A DNA stretch of 64,000 nt from Herbaspirillum sp. SJZ106 (GTDB lineage Bacteria; Pseudomonadota; Gammaproteobacteria; Burkholderiales; Burkholderiaceae_D), in the NCBI RefSeq assembly GCF_006715495.1, contig NZ_VFNI01000001.1:930001-994000 (forward strand), in the 5' to 3' direction. Of this stretch, positions 46,084-55,428 are shown piece after piece. The notes beneath the pieces are model-generated. The model had not been told where the DNA came from, ran no database searches, and saw only the letters and a program-made list of their open reading frames with translations. Numbering within the stretch: position 1 is the stretch's first letter; the number at the start of each line of letters is the position of its first letter. A program made the position numbers and the translations under genes.

Positions 46084-47952
46084 ATGGTGTTCAAGCTCAG
46101 GCTGCAGACACAGTTGCTGGCGCTGGCCGCAGTGCCGATGCTGGGATTCCTGTTGCTGTGCGCGCATGCCGTGCATGAGGCCGCCAAGACCGTCGGGCAT
46201 ATGCAGGTGGTCGAGGCCGAGGTGCGGCAGATCGGTTCGTATGATGCCCTGATCGGGGTCTTGCAAGTCGAACGCGGCCGCAGCAATGGCTGGTTGGGCG
46301 CGGCCCAGGACGGCGGCGCTGCGGCCGACGAGGCGCAGCGCGCGGTGGCTGTTGCCCGCCAGCAGACCGGGCGGGTCCTGAACCAGGCCGGGGTGGACGA
46401 AACCTCGCAGCTGCGGCAAAAGCTGCAGCAACTGCGAAGCGATATCGATGGGCGCGCGTTGGCGGCGGGAGCGCTGTTCGAGCGCTACAGCGGCCTGATC
46501 CAGGATGTCATGGGGCGTGCCGGCAACCTGATGCGCGGCATGCGGGTACCCGAGCTGACCGACATGGTGCTGGCATCGCAAGCCTTGACCAGCCTGACCG
46601 AGGAAGCGGCGCGCGAGCGCGGGCTGCTCAATGGCGCCATCAGTGCCGGCGCCTATGCCGATGACCAGCGCGACCGGGTCCTCGCCGCCGGCAGCAACCA
46701 GGCCAGGGATGCGCGGCAACTGTTGATGTTCGCCGCGCCCGAGATGCGCGACCGCTACCAGGCGGTGCAGGATGCGCCGCCGGCGCGCCGCTTGCAGCAA
46801 TTGCGGGAGGCCGCATTGCGCGGCCAGTTCGATGGCCTCGATGCGCAAGCGTGGTTCGATGTGGCCAGCCGCCACATCGATGCCCTGCAACAGCTGCAGG
46901 CGGCCCAGCTCGAGGCGATCGGCGCGCAGGCCGGGGCGCTGCTGCGGCAGGCCGAACGCACGATGTGGATGCTGGCGGCGGGCGCGCTTGGAGCCATGCT
47001 GCTGACGGCGGGGCTGCTGCTGGCTATCAGCCTGCGCATCCTGCGCCGGGTCGGCGGCGACCTCGACCAGGTGGCCGAGATCGCCAAGCGGGTGGCGCGC
47101 GGGGAACTGGCGCCGGCCGGCAGCGTGCGCAAGGGCGACTGCAGCAGCATCCTGGCGGCCATGCATCACATGTCCGGCACGCTGTCGCATGTCGTTGGCC
47201 AATTGCAGGCACGGGCCGGCGCCTTGAGCACGGTTGCCGGGCAATTGCACGACGCTTCCCTGGCGATCGCCAATGCCACCCAGGAACAGGCGGCCAGCAT
47301 CGAGGAAACCTCCACCGCCATGCGCACCGTCAGCGAGGCGATCTACCAGAACAATGAGCATTCGGCGCAAACCGCCAGGATCGCCGAGAAATCCAGCGCC
47401 GAGGCGCAGCAAGGATGCCATGCGGTATCGTCCACGGTGGCGGCCATGCGCGACGTCGCGGCATCGGTGCGCTATATCGACGATATCGCCTATCGCACCA
47501 ATCTGCTGGCCTTGAATGCGGGTATCGAGGCCGGGCGTGCCGGGGTAGAAGGAAAGGGATTCGCGGTGATCGCCGCGGAGGTGCGCAAGCTGGCCGAACA
47601 TTCGCAGGGGGCCGCGCAGGATGTGTCGGCCCTCACAGGGAACAGCCTGCAGACGGCGGAACAGGCCGGCGAATTATTGAACCAGCTGGTGCCGTCGATC
47701 CGCCATACGGCCGAACTGGTGGCGCGCATCAGCAGCACATCGCAGCAGCAGGCGCGCGACCTGGCGCAGATCAATATCGCCGTCGAGCAGTTTTCCGGTT
47801 CGCTGCAATACAACGCCGACACATCGAACCGCTTGTCTGCCAGCGCGCAGCAGATGCGGGAGCAGGCCTATGGCTTGCTGGAACTGGTGCAGTTCTTCCG
47901 GGCCGCGCCGGGGGCGGAGCCGGGCGCAGCGGCGCCATCGCTGCAGGGCTGA
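46084..47952 (+). CDS. NIT-domain chemoreceptor-like protein
   Basis: Seen: TM1 at the N-terminus ([17 protein letters not shown]), a helical sensor with two ERG motifs ([28 protein letters not shown]) typical of the NIT nitrate/nitrite-sensing domain, TM2, HAMP, and an MCP signalling domain. 622 residues. Odd: the tip reads [20 protein letters not shown] rather than the canonical [20 protein letters not shown], the adaptation helices differ from those of the other three receptors, and there is no pentapeptide. The start at 46084 has a strong GAGGGGG site. Inferred: may couple to a different array or act as a non-chemotactic signalling protein. Confidence 0.85.
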   Translation: MVFKLRLQTQLLALAAVPMLGFLLLCAHAVHEAAKTVGHMQVVEAEVRQIGSYDALIGVLQVERGRSNGWLGAAQDGGAAADEAQRAVAVARQQTGRVLNQAGVDETSQLRQKLQQLRSDIDGRALAAGALFERYSGLIQDVMGRAGNLMRGMRVPELTDMVLASQALTSLTEEAARERGLLNGAISAGAYADDQRDRVLAAGSNQARDARQLLMFAAPEMRDRYQAVQDAPPARRLQQLREAALRGQFDGLDAQAWFDVASRHIDALQQLQAAQLEAIGAQAGALLRQAERTMWMLAAGALGAMLLTAGLLLAISLRILRRVGGDLDQVAEIAKRVARGELAPAGSVRKGDCSSILAAMHHMSGTLSHVVGQLQARAGALSTVAGQLHDASLAIANATQEQAASIEETSTAMRTVSEAIYQNNEHSAQTARIAEKSSAEAQQGCHAVSSTVAAMRDVAASVRYIDDIAYRTNLLALNAGIEAGRAGVEGKGFAVIAAEVRKLAEHSQGAAQDVSALTGNSLQTAEQAGELLNQLVPSIRHTAELVARISSTSQQQARDLAQINIAVEQFSGSLQYNADTSNRLSASAQQMREQAYGLLELVQFFRAAPGAEPGAAAPSLQG

Positions 47953-47978
47953 ACGAGTCGGGCTGGTCGCCAGCGCGC

Positions 47979-48779
47979 TCAGGCGCGCCGGGCCAGCAGG
48001 CGCATGTCGCCAAACAATCGTTGCATGCCGCTGTGTTCGATGAAGCTCAGGTTGTAGGGATGTTCGGCCACCGCGCGCGGGAAGGCTTGGACCAGCGGCA
48101 GGCTGTGCAATTGTTCGGCGATCTTGCCCCACAACACCAGCGTCGGCAGCGCCGTGCCGCGCGCCGCGGCGTGTTGGGCGAGGCTGCGCAGCACGGTCTC
48201 GAAGAAGGGTTTCCAGGCGCGGGCATCCTTGGCGGGCGCCACGTGTTCGCGAAACACCAGGCTGGCGTTGAGCAGCAGGAAGCCCTGCGCCTCCAGGTTG
48301 GATTGCAGGTCGGCCAGGGTCTGGATCGTGCCTTGCGGGTCGGCCTGGGCCCGGGCGGCAATGCCGGCCAGCGCGTCGCCGCTGGTATTGCCGGCCTGCA
48401 GCGCGCCGTCGGCCACCAGCAGCATCTTCATGAAATTGCGCAATGACGTGGCGCGGTTGACCTGCTTGGACAAGCCCTTGTCCGACCAGAGCGAACCCAC
48501 CGCGCCATCCATGAAGCACACCCCGGTGGCGCTGGCCGCGCGCGGATAGGGGCCTTCGCCTACCAGCACATAGTTCACTTTATCCATGGGCTGCCTGAAG
48601 GCGGCGAAGATGCGGCCTTCGGTGGGCAGGTAGCGGTCTTGCGCCAGTACGCCGAGGTAGGCCGGGTCGGCCTGGGCGATCGCCTCCAGCCCTTCGCGCA
48701 GCGTGGAGTGCCAGGAGGGATCGGCGGTCTGGATCAGGCCCAGCAGGTCGGCGGGCAGGGCGGGGGAGGGCGTGGTCAT
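47979..48779 (-). CDS. Divergent uracil-DNA glycosylase-like protein
   Basis: Seen: the Ung-type fold order with VNYVLVGEGPYPRAASATG (residues 68-86), LEAQGFLLLNASLVFREH and a late EHPYNLSF. 266 residues. Odd: the catalytic water-activating motif of family 1, GQDPYH, here reads GEGPYP, so the catalytic Asp and His of motif A are replaced; in the second motif (HPSPLS) the first His-Pro is kept but the rest differs. Known: family 1 enzymes need that Asp for activity. Inferred: either a distinct glycosylase branch or a non-catalytic DNA binder. Downstream of uvrB on the same strand but separated by a repeat. Confidence 0.75.
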   Translation of the reverse strand: MTTPSPALPADLLGLIQTADPSWHSTLREGLEAIAQADPAYLGVLAQDRYLPTEGRIFAAFRQPMDKVNYVLVGEGPYPRAASATGVCFMDGAVGSLWSDKGLSKQVNRATSLRNFMKMLLVADGALQAGNTSGDALAGIAARAQADPQGTIQTLADLQSNLEAQGFLLLNASLVFREHVAPAKDARAWKPFFETVLRSLAQHAAARGTALPTLVLWGKIAEQLHSLPLVQAFPRAVAEHPYNLSFIEHSGMQRLFGDMRLLARRA

Positions 48780-48851
48780 GGATCTTTTGTGTTGATGTAG
48801 GCGGCCGGTTCGGGAAAGTGGCGGCATTTTATACCGCCTTCGGTGGCGCGC

Positions 48852-48958
48852 CTTCGATACGCGCCTGCGGCGCTACTCAGGACGAACGGTAGCCAATCCG
48901 GCAAGCCTCGCATTCCAAATGCCGTTCGGACTGAGTAGCCCGAAGGGCGTATCGAAAG
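48852..48958. repeat. Head-to-head REP-like palindrome pair
   Basis: Copy one (48852-48889) runs CTTCGATACGC ... CTACTCAGGACGAACGG; copy two (48922-48958) is its inverted counterpart, CCGTTCGGACTGAGTAG ... GTATCGAAAG. The same element pair occurs at 34783-34891. Lies between the stop of uvrB and the start of the glycosylase-like gene. Confidence 0.8.
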
Positions 48959-48974
48959 TTCGCTGTGCGTGGCG

Positions 48975-51056
48975 TCAAGCCACCGCCGTATCGCTCCCCG
49001 GCGCGCCGAACAATTGCTGCTTGAGCAGGTGCAACTGGTCGCGCGCGGCCGCCGCCTTTTCGAACTCGAGGTTCTTGGCGTGCTCCTGCATCTGCTTTTC
49101 CAGGCGCTTGATTTCCTTGCTGATCTGCTTCTCGCTCATGGCTTCGTAGTTCTTCTGCTCCTGCGCCACCATCAGCTCGGCGCGCGCCTCGGACGGGTTG
49201 AACACGCCGTCGATCAGTTCGCGGATTTCTTTCTTGATGCCGGTCGGCGTGATGCCGTGGGCCTCGTTGAAGGCCACCTGTTTGGCGCGGCGGCGTTCGG
49301 TTTCGCCGATCGCCTTGTGCATCGAGTCGGTGACCTTGTCGCCGTACAGGATGGCCATGCCGTTGAGGTTGCGGGCGGCGCGCCCGATGGTCTGGATCAG
49401 GCTGCGCTCGGAGCGCAGGAAGCCTTCCTTGTCGGCATCCAGGATCGCCACCAGCGAGACTTCCGGAATGTCCAGGCCTTCGCGCAGCAGGTTGATGCCG
49501 ACCAGCACATCGAAGGTGCCCAGGCGCAGGTCGCGGATGATTTCCACGCGCTCCACCGTGTCGATGTCGCTGTGCAGGTAGCGCACCTTGATGCCGTTGT
49601 CGGACAGGAACTCGGTCAACTGCTCGGCCATGCGCTTGGTCAGCGTGGTCACCAGCACGCGCTCGTCCTTGGCCACGCGGTCGGTGATTTCCTGCATCAG
49701 GTCGTCCACCTGCGTGGTGGCGGGGCGCACGGAGATAATCGGGTCGACCAGGCCGGTCGGGCGCACCACCTGCTCGACCACCTGGTCGGCGCGGCTGTTT
49801 TCGTAATCGGCCGGGGTGGCGGAGACGAATATCGTCTGGCGCATCTTCTTTTCGAACTCGTCGAACTTCAGCGGCCGGTTATCCAGCGCCGAAGGCAGGC
49901 GGAAACCATAGTCCACCAGGTTGACCTTGCGCGCGCGGTCGCCGTTGTACATCCCGTTCAACTGGCCGATGAGCACGTGCGACTCGTCCAGGAACATCAG
50001 CGCGTCCGGCGGCAGGTAGTCCACCAGCGTCGGCGGCGGGTCGCCCGGCTTGCCGCCGGAGAGGTGGCGCGAGTAGTTCTCGATGCCCTTGGTGAAGCCG
50101 ATCTCGGTCATCATTTCGAGGTCGAAGCGGGTGCGCTGCTCCAGCCGCTGCTCCTCGATCAGCTTGTTTTCCTTGCGGAAGAATTCCAGCCGCTCGCGCA
50201 GCTCGTCCTTGATGGTCTCGATGGCGCGCAGCACGGTCGAGCGCGGCGTCACGTAGTGCGAGCCGGGATAGATGGTGAAGCGCGGGATCTTCTGGCGTAC
50301 GCGGCCGGTGAGCGGGTCGAACAGTTGCAGGCTGTCGATCTCGTCGTCGAACATCTCGATGCGCACCGCCAGCTCGGCGTGCTCGGCCGGGAACACGTCG
50401 ATGGTGTCGCCGCGCACGCGGAAGGTGCCGCGGCCGAAGTCGGTCTCGTTGCGCTTGTACTGCATCTGGATCAGGCGCGCGATGACGTCGCGCTGGGCCA
50501 CCTTGTCCCTGGCGCGCAGGGTCAGGATCATCTGGTGGTATTCGTTGGGATTGCCGATACCGTAGATGGCCGACACGGTCGCCACGATCACCACGTCGCG
50601 CCGCTCCATCAGCGACTTGGTGCAGGACAGGCGCATCTGCTCGATGTGCTCGTTGATCGAGGAATCCTTCTCGATGAACAGGTCGCGCTGCGGCACGTAG
50701 GCTTCCGGCTGGTAGTAATCGTAGTAGCTGACGAAGTATTCCACCGCGTTATGCGGGAAGAACTCGCGGAACTCGCTGTAGAGCTGCGCGGCCAGCGTCT
50801 TGTTGGGGGCGAACACGATGGCCGGCCGGCCCAGGCGGGCGATGGTGTTGGCCATGGTGTAGGTCTTGCCGGAGCCGGTCACGCCCAGCAGGGTCTGGAA
50901 GAACAGGCCGTCGTTGACGCCTTCGACCAGCTTTTCGATCGCGGCGGGCTGGTCGCCGGCCGGCGGGAACACCTGGTAGAGCTTGTAGGGCGAATCGGGG
51001 AAGGTGACGAACTTGCTGTCGTCGAGTTCGGGGGTAATCGTTGTCAGTTCAGCCAT
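48975..51056 (-). CDS. uvrB: Excinuclease ABC subunit B
   Basis: Damage-verifying helicase of nucleotide excision repair. Seen: Walker A GVTGSGKT near residue 60, the beta-hairpin region [20 protein letters not shown], the helicase motifs DESHV and [14 protein letters not shown], and the C-terminal UvrC-binding UVR motif ([20 protein letters not shown]). 693 residues, normal. Divergent from the aminotransferase gene. I see no LexA-type box in the promoter region. Confidence 0.97.
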   Translation of the reverse strand: MAELTTITPELDDSKFVTFPDSPYKLYQVFPPAGDQPAAIEKLVEGVNDGLFFQTLLGVTGSGKTYTMANTIARLGRPAIVFAPNKTLAAQLYSEFREFFPHNAVEYFVSYYDYYQPEAYVPQRDLFIEKDSSINEHIEQMRLSCTKSLMERRDVVIVATVSAIYGIGNPNEYHQMILTLRARDKVAQRDVIARLIQMQYKRNETDFGRGTFRVRGDTIDVFPAEHAELAVRIEMFDDEIDSLQLFDPLTGRVRQKIPRFTIYPGSHYVTPRSTVLRAIETIKDELRERLEFFRKENKLIEEQRLEQRTRFDLEMMTEIGFTKGIENYSRHLSGGKPGDPPPTLVDYLPPDALMFLDESHVLIGQLNGMYNGDRARKVNLVDYGFRLPSALDNRPLKFDEFEKKMRQTIFVSATPADYENSRADQVVEQVVRPTGLVDPIISVRPATTQVDDLMQEITDRVAKDERVLVTTLTKRMAEQLTEFLSDNGIKVRYLHSDIDTVERVEIIRDLRLGTFDVLVGINLLREGLDIPEVSLVAILDADKEGFLRSERSLIQTIGRAARNLNGMAILYGDKVTDSMHKAIGETERRRAKQVAFNEAHGITPTGIKKEIRELIDGVFNPSEARAELMVAQEQKNYEAMSEKQISKEIKRLEKQMQEHAKNLEFEKAAAARDQLHLLKQQLFGAPGSDTAVA

Positions 51057-51388
51057 GGTGGTCGGTAACCCGCTTCGGTTGAGGTTTGCCTGCTCCGGTG
51101 CGGCCGCATGCCTGAAAAGAGGGCGTTGCAGGCCGGAAATACCGGACGCGTGAATGCGTCACAGATGCAGGCGGCGGCGCCGTCTTCAAGGCGCAATGGC
51201 GGCGGATATGTCATTTCTGCATGAAAGCATGCAGATTCAGCCTGGTTTTACACCTGCCTGTATCTGTGATTAGGCATCGGGATTTGCTAGAATGCGATGT
51301 TGCAAAACGGTGCAGGGCTGGCAAGCTCGGCCATGCACCCATCCACTCCTGCAGCGCTCCGTTGCAGCTAACTTTTCATGTTATCACG
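51057..51388. other. uvrB / aminotransferase divergent promoter region
   Basis: 332 bases. Holds a perfect hairpin CTGCATG-AAAG-CATGCAG (51218-51235) and TAGAAT about 95 bases before the aminotransferase ATG, a possible minus 10. No gene, and no clear SOS box. Confidence 0.45.
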
Positions 51389-52606
51389 ATGAACGCACCT
51401 GTCTCCGCCTCCCTGTTTTCCGCCATCGAAATGGCGCCGCGCGACCCCATCCTGGGCGTCACCGAAGCCTACAACGCCGACAAGAACCCGGCCAAGACCA
51501 ACCTGGGCGTGGGCGTCTACTACGACGACAACGGCAAGGTGCCGCTGCTGGAATGCGTGAAGAAGGCGGAAGCGGAACTGGCGGCCAAGCTGGCCCCGCG
51601 TACCTACCTGCCGATCGACGGCCTGGCGACGTATGACCGCGCCGTGCAGGAACTGGTGTTCGGCGCCGGCAGCGCCGTGGTGACGGAAAAGCGTGCGATC
51701 ACCGTGCAAGCCCTGGGCGGCACCGGCGCGCTGAAGCTGGGCGCCGACTTCCTGAAGCATTTCTCGCCGGCCGGCACCGAAATCTGGATCAGCGACCCGA
51801 GCTGGGAAAACCACCGCGCGCTGTTCGAAATGGCCGGCTTCAAGGTCAATGCCTATCCTTACTATGACGCCGCCACCCGCGGCGTGAACTTCGCCGGCAT
51901 GCTGGATGCCCTCAAGACCATGAAGTCCGGCTCGGTCGTGCTGCTGCACGCCTGCTGCCACAACCCGACCGGCGCCGACCTGACCGCCGACCAGTGGACC
52001 CAGGTCATCGAAGTCGTGACTTCGCGCGGCCTGGTGCCGTTCCTGGACATGGCCTACCAGGGCTTCGGCGACGGCATCGAAGAAGACGGCAAGGTGGTGC
52101 GCCGCTTCGCCGAAGCCGGCGGCCCGCTGTTCGTCTCCAACTCGTTCTCGAAGTCGTTCTCGTTGTACGGCGAGCGCGTTGGCGCGCTGTCGATCGCCGC
52201 GGCCAGCGCCGAAGAGGCGGCCCGCGTGCTGTCGCAATTGAAGCGCGTGGTGCGCACCAACTACTCCAACCCGCCGATCCACGGCGGCCAGGTCGTGGCC
52301 ACCGCGCTGGCCTCGCCCGAACTGCGCAAGCTGTGGGAAGACGAACTGTCCGAAATGCGCGTGCGTATCCGTGAAATGCGTCAGCTGCTGGTGGCCAAGC
52401 TGAAGGAAAAGGCCCCGGCCCATGACTTCGACTTCGTCATCAAGCAACGCGGCATGTTCTCGTACTCGGGCCTGACCAAGGCGCAAGTGGATCGTCTGCG
52501 CAACGAGTTCTCGATCTACGCCGTCGACACCGGCCGCATCTGCGTGGCCGCGCTCAACACCAAGAACATCGACGCGGTGGCTGACGCCATCGCCAAGGTG
52601 CTCTAA
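51389..52606 (+). CDS. tyrB: Aspartate/aromatic aminotransferase (class I)
   Basis: PLP enzyme transferring amino groups between aspartate or aromatic amino acids and 2-oxoglutarate. Seen: TNLGVGVYYDDNGKVPLLEC, TVQALGGTGALKLGADFLK, the PLP-contact motif HACCHNPTGADLT, the Schiff-base Lys in SNSFSKSFSLYGERVGALS, and a C-terminal arginine. 405 residues. The start at 51389 has no good ribosome site, but an upstream in-frame start would add about 56 residues. TyrB versus AspC cannot be settled by sequence reading; in Burkholderiales this uvrB-linked gene is usually called the aromatic enzyme. Confidence 0.88.
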   Translation: MNAPVSASLFSAIEMAPRDPILGVTEAYNADKNPAKTNLGVGVYYDDNGKVPLLECVKKAEAELAAKLAPRTYLPIDGLATYDRAVQELVFGAGSAVVTEKRAITVQALGGTGALKLGADFLKHFSPAGTEIWISDPSWENHRALFEMAGFKVNAYPYYDAATRGVNFAGMLDALKTMKSGSVVLLHACCHNPTGADLTADQWTQVIEVVTSRGLVPFLDMAYQGFGDGIEEDGKVVRRFAEAGGPLFVSNSFSKSFSLYGERVGALSIAAASAEEAARVLSQLKRVVRTNYSNPPIHGGQVVATALASPELRKLWEDELSEMRVRIREMRQLLVAKLKEKAPAHDFDFVIKQRGMFSYSGLTKAQVDRLRNEFSIYAVDTGRICVAALNTKNIDAVADAIAKVL

Positions 52607-52697
52607 GCCGTTCGGCAGGCAAGGGCTTGAGACAAGGAATTGCCGGCGCCGCTGCCCCGGTTTCATAGGGAAACAGCGGCCCGGCTGAAAAAAGTTT

Positions 52698-52726
52698 TTG
52701 ACAGGAAGTGAAAATCCGGTCATAAT
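52698..52726 (+). promoter_or_regulatory. Sigma-70 promoter of tRNA-Asn
   Basis: TTGACA (52698-52703), 17 bases, CATAAT (52721-52726), ending 15 bases before the first tRNA-Asn. The minus 35 is a perfect consensus. The second copy keeps the CATAAT but has no good minus 35. Confidence 0.8.
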
Positions 52727-52741
52727 CTTTTTCTCAGCTGT

Positions 52742-52817
52742 TCCCTGATAGCTCAGTCGGTAGAGCGACGGACTGTTAATCCGCAGGTCCCTGGTTCGAG
52801 TCCAGGTCGGGGAGCCA
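52742..52817 (+). tRNA. tRNA-Asn (GTT), copy 1
   Basis: 76 bases with encoded CCA, anticodon GTT, seven-base acceptor stem TCCCTGA paired to TCGGGGA. Identical to copy 2 at 53030. Confidence 0.97.
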
Positions 52818-52825
52818 AAAAATTC

Positions 52826-52856
52826 AAAAGCCTCGCAGTCTTCTGCGGGGCTTTTT
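52826..52856 (+). terminator. Terminator after tRNA-Asn copy 1
   Basis: Stem AAAAGCCTCGCAG / CTGCGGGGCTTTT with a four-base loop and one wobble pair. Confidence 0.8.
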
Positions 52857-53029
52857 CAATTCATCCGCCATCCGGAGCGCGAGGTTTCCGGGCGGGATGA
52901 AGTCATCGGTTGCGCATGGGTGAAGCCCCCGGCTTCAGCGCAGCGGCGATTGTCGAATGATGTAAAAAATTTCTTCCGCACACTCTGGCGGCGAAAGAAA
53001 AATTCGTTCATAATCGCGCCCTCAGCTGT

Positions 53030-53105
53030 TCCCTGATAGCTCAGTCGGTAGAGCGACGGACTGTTAATCCGCAGGTCCCTGGTTCGAGTCCAGGTCGGGG
53101 AGCCA
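53030..53105 (+). tRNA. tRNA-Asn (GTT), copy 2
   Basis: Exact duplicate of copy 1, with the preceding 20 bases (CATAAT and CTCAGCTGT) also largely shared, so the duplication includes part of the promoter. Confidence 0.97.
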
Positions 53106-53114
53106 CGAAATTCG

Positions 53115-53149
53115 AAGCCCCGCAAGACCATCGTCTTGCGGGGCTTTTT
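53115..53149 (+). terminator. Terminator after tRNA-Asn copy 2
   Basis: Perfect stem AAGCCCCGCAAGAC / GTCTTGCGGGGCTT, four-base loop, then T run. Confidence 0.9.
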
Positions 53150-53291
53150 GTTTTTCGTCCCGACGGGACGACATTCAATGATCCCGCAGTTGGCGTGTGC
53201 TTGGGGCACGGTTCGCATCCATGCGCGGCGCCTGCCCGCACCCGCAAACGCTGCTAGAATCGGCATCCCCCCGACCTTTCAGGACATTGCC

Positions 53292-54323
53292 ATGGGTGAC
53301 CCCATCCGCCTCACTCAGTACAGCCACGGCGCCGGATGCGGCTGCAAGATCTCGCCGCAGGTGCTGGAAGTCATCCTCGCCGGCAGCGGCGCGCAGAATC
53401 TCGATCCCAAGCTGTGGGTCGGCAACGCCTCGCGCGATGACGCGGCCGTCTATGCATTGGACGACGAACGCGGCGTGGTCTCCACCACCGATTTCTTCAT
53501 GCCCATCGTCGACGATCCGTTCGACTTCGGGCGCATCGCCGCCACCAATGCCATCAGCGACATCTACGCCATGGGCGGCGACCCGCTGATGGCCATCGCC
53601 ATCCTTGGCTGGCCGGTCAACGTGCTGGCGCCGGAAGTGGCGCGCGAAGTGGTGCGCGGCGGCCGCGCCGCCTGCGACGCTGCCGGCATCCCGCTGGCGG
53701 GCGGCCATTCCATCGATGCGCCTGAACCGATCTTCGGCCTGGCCGTGACCGGCGTGGTCGACAAGCGCCACATGAAACGCAACGACACCGCCAGCGCCGG
53801 CTGCCTGCTGTACCTGACCAAGCCGCTGGGCATCGGCATCCTCACCACCGCAGAGAAGAAGGGCAAGCTGCGCGCCGAAGACGTGGGCGCGGCGCGCGAC
53901 TGGATGTGCGTGCTGAACAAGGCAGGCAGCCGCTTCGGCAAGTTGCCCGGGGTGGCGGCGATGACCGACGTCACCGGCTTCGGCCTGCTCGGCCACCTGG
54001 TCGAGATGTGCGAGGGCAGCGGCGTGTCGGCCCGCATCAGCTACGCGCGCGTGCCAAGCTTGCCGGGCGTGGCGCATTACCTGGCCGAAGGCTGCGTGCC
54101 GGGTGGCACCGGCCGCAACTACGACAGCTATGGCGCCAAGATCGGCCCCATCGGCGAAACCCAGAAGAACCTCCTGTGCGATCCGCAGACCAGCGGCGGT
54201 TTGCTGGTGGCGGTCAAGCCCGACGCCAATCCCGAATTCCTGGCCGCCGCCGCGCTGGGCCTGGAGCTGGCGCCAATCGGCGAGCTGGTGGAGCGACAGC
54301 GTTACGCGGTCGAGGTCGTCTGA
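53292..54323 (+). CDS. selD: Selenide, water dikinase
   Basis: Makes selenophosphate from selenide and ATP. Seen: the catalytic GAGCGCK with Cys16 and Lys19 (this Cys position is a TGC codon, so the protein is not itself a selenoprotein), [39 protein letters not shown] and the ATP-binding [10 protein letters not shown]. 343 residues. The ATG at 53292 precedes the conserved N-terminal domain. Its stop overlaps the selU start (TGATG), so the pair forms a selenium-tRNA modification unit. Confidence 0.96.
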   Translation: MGDPIRLTQYSHGAGCGCKISPQVLEVILAGSGAQNLDPKLWVGNASRDDAAVYALDDERGVVSTTDFFMPIVDDPFDFGRIAATNAISDIYAMGGDPLMAIAILGWPVNVLAPEVAREVVRGGRAACDAAGIPLAGGHSIDAPEPIFGLAVTGVVDKRHMKRNDTASAGCLLYLTKPLGIGILTTAEKKGKLRAEDVGAARDWMCVLNKAGSRFGKLPGVAAMTDVTGFGLLGHLVEMCEGSGVSARISYARVPSLPGVAHYLAEGCVPGGTGRNYDSYGAKIGPIGETQKNLLCDPQTSGGLLVAVKPDANPEFLAAAALGLELAPIGELVERQRYAVEVV

Positions 54324-55414
54324 TGGAAGATATCCAGCCCAGCCGCGCCCTGTTCACCGGCGACACGCCGATGCTGGACGCGCGGGCCCCGGTCGAGTTC
54401 GGCAAGGGCGCCTTTCCGACGGCGGCCAACCTGCCGCTGATGAACGACGACGAACGCCAGGCGGTCGGCATCTGCTACAAGGAGCAGGGTCAGGAGGCCG
54501 CCATCAAGCTGGGGCACGAGCTGGTCAGCGGCGCCGTCAAGGAAGCGCGCATCCAGGCCTGGGCCGACTTCGCGCGCGCCCATCCCGAGGGCTGCCTGTA
54601 TTGCTTTCGTGGCGGCCTGCGTTCGGGCATCACCCAGCAATGGCTGAAGTCCGAGGCCGGCATCGCCTATCCGCGCGTGGCCGGCGGCTACAAGGCGATG
54701 CGCCATTTCCTGATGGAGGCGGTAGAGCAGGCGGTAGCCAGCGCCGGTTTCGTGGTGGTCGGCGGCATGACCGGCTGCGGCAAGACCGACGTGCTGGCCC
54801 AGCTGGACAACGCGCTGGACCTGGAGGCCTACGCCAATCATCGCGGTTCCAGCTTCGGCAAGCATGCCACCGCCCAGCCGTCGCCGATCGACTTCGAGCA
54901 TCGCCTTGCGATTGCGCTGATCAAGCAGCAGGCGCGCGGCCACGCCTGGTTCGCGCTGGAAGACGAGAGCCGCCTGATCGGCACCTGCGCCTTGCCGCTG
55001 TCGCTGCACCAGGGCATGCAGAAATTCCCCCTGGTGTGGCTGGAAGACAGCCGCGAGGGGCGTATCGAGCGCATCCTGCGCGACTATGTCAGCGGACTGA
55101 GCGCCGAATATGCTGGGCTGGATGCGGAGAACGGTTTTGCGCGCTACCGCGAGCATCTGCTGACGGCGCTGGGCAAGCTGTCCAGGCGTCTCGGCGACGA
55201 GCGCTATCGGCGCTTGCGCCAACTGATGGAGGACGCGCTTGCGCGCCAGGAGAAGGATGGCGCGATCGACCTGCACCGCGCCTGGATCGGCAGCCTGCTG
55301 AGCGAGTACTACGATCCGATGTACGACTACCAGAGGGAGTCCAGGCGCTCGCGCCTGCTGTTCGCAGGAAACCAGTCCGAAGTGGTGGATTTCCTGCGCC
55401 GCTACCGTCCTTAA
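54323..55414 (+). CDS. selU: tRNA 2-selenouridine synthase
   Basis: Replaces the sulphur of 2-thiouridine at tRNA position 34 by selenium, using selenophosphate from SelD. Seen: an N-terminal rhodanese domain with catalytic Cys94 in YCFRGGLRSG, and a C-terminal P-loop domain GGMTGCGKTDVL. 363 residues. Translationally coupled to selD. No selA or selB is in the window, so tRNA selenation may be the main use of selenophosphate here, but the rest of the genome cannot be judged. Confidence 0.95.
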   Translation: MEDIQPSRALFTGDTPMLDARAPVEFGKGAFPTAANLPLMNDDERQAVGICYKEQGQEAAIKLGHELVSGAVKEARIQAWADFARAHPEGCLYCFRGGLRSGITQQWLKSEAGIAYPRVAGGYKAMRHFLMEAVEQAVASAGFVVVGGMTGCGKTDVLAQLDNALDLEAYANHRGSSFGKHATAQPSPIDFEHRLAIALIKQQARGHAWFALEDESRLIGTCALPLSLHQGMQKFPLVWLEDSREGRIERILRDYVSGLSAEYAGLDAENGFARYREHLLTALGKLSRRLGDERYRRLRQLMEDALARQEKDGAIDLHRAWIGSLLSEYYDPMYDYQRESRRSRLLFAGNQSEVVDFLRRYRP

Positions 55415-55428
55415 AGGATGTAAGGGAT

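Noticed and set aside
51057-51388. LexA/SOS box before uvrB
   Set aside because: No CTGT-N8-ACAG site found; the CTGCATG hairpin has the wrong spacing.
52742-53105. Attachment site of a genomic island at the tRNA-Asn pair
   Set aside because: Both copies are full length with promoter and terminator elements, and there is no integrase or foreign gene beside them.
53337-53345. Selenocysteine codon in selD
   Set aside because: The catalytic position is TGC, so Cys.
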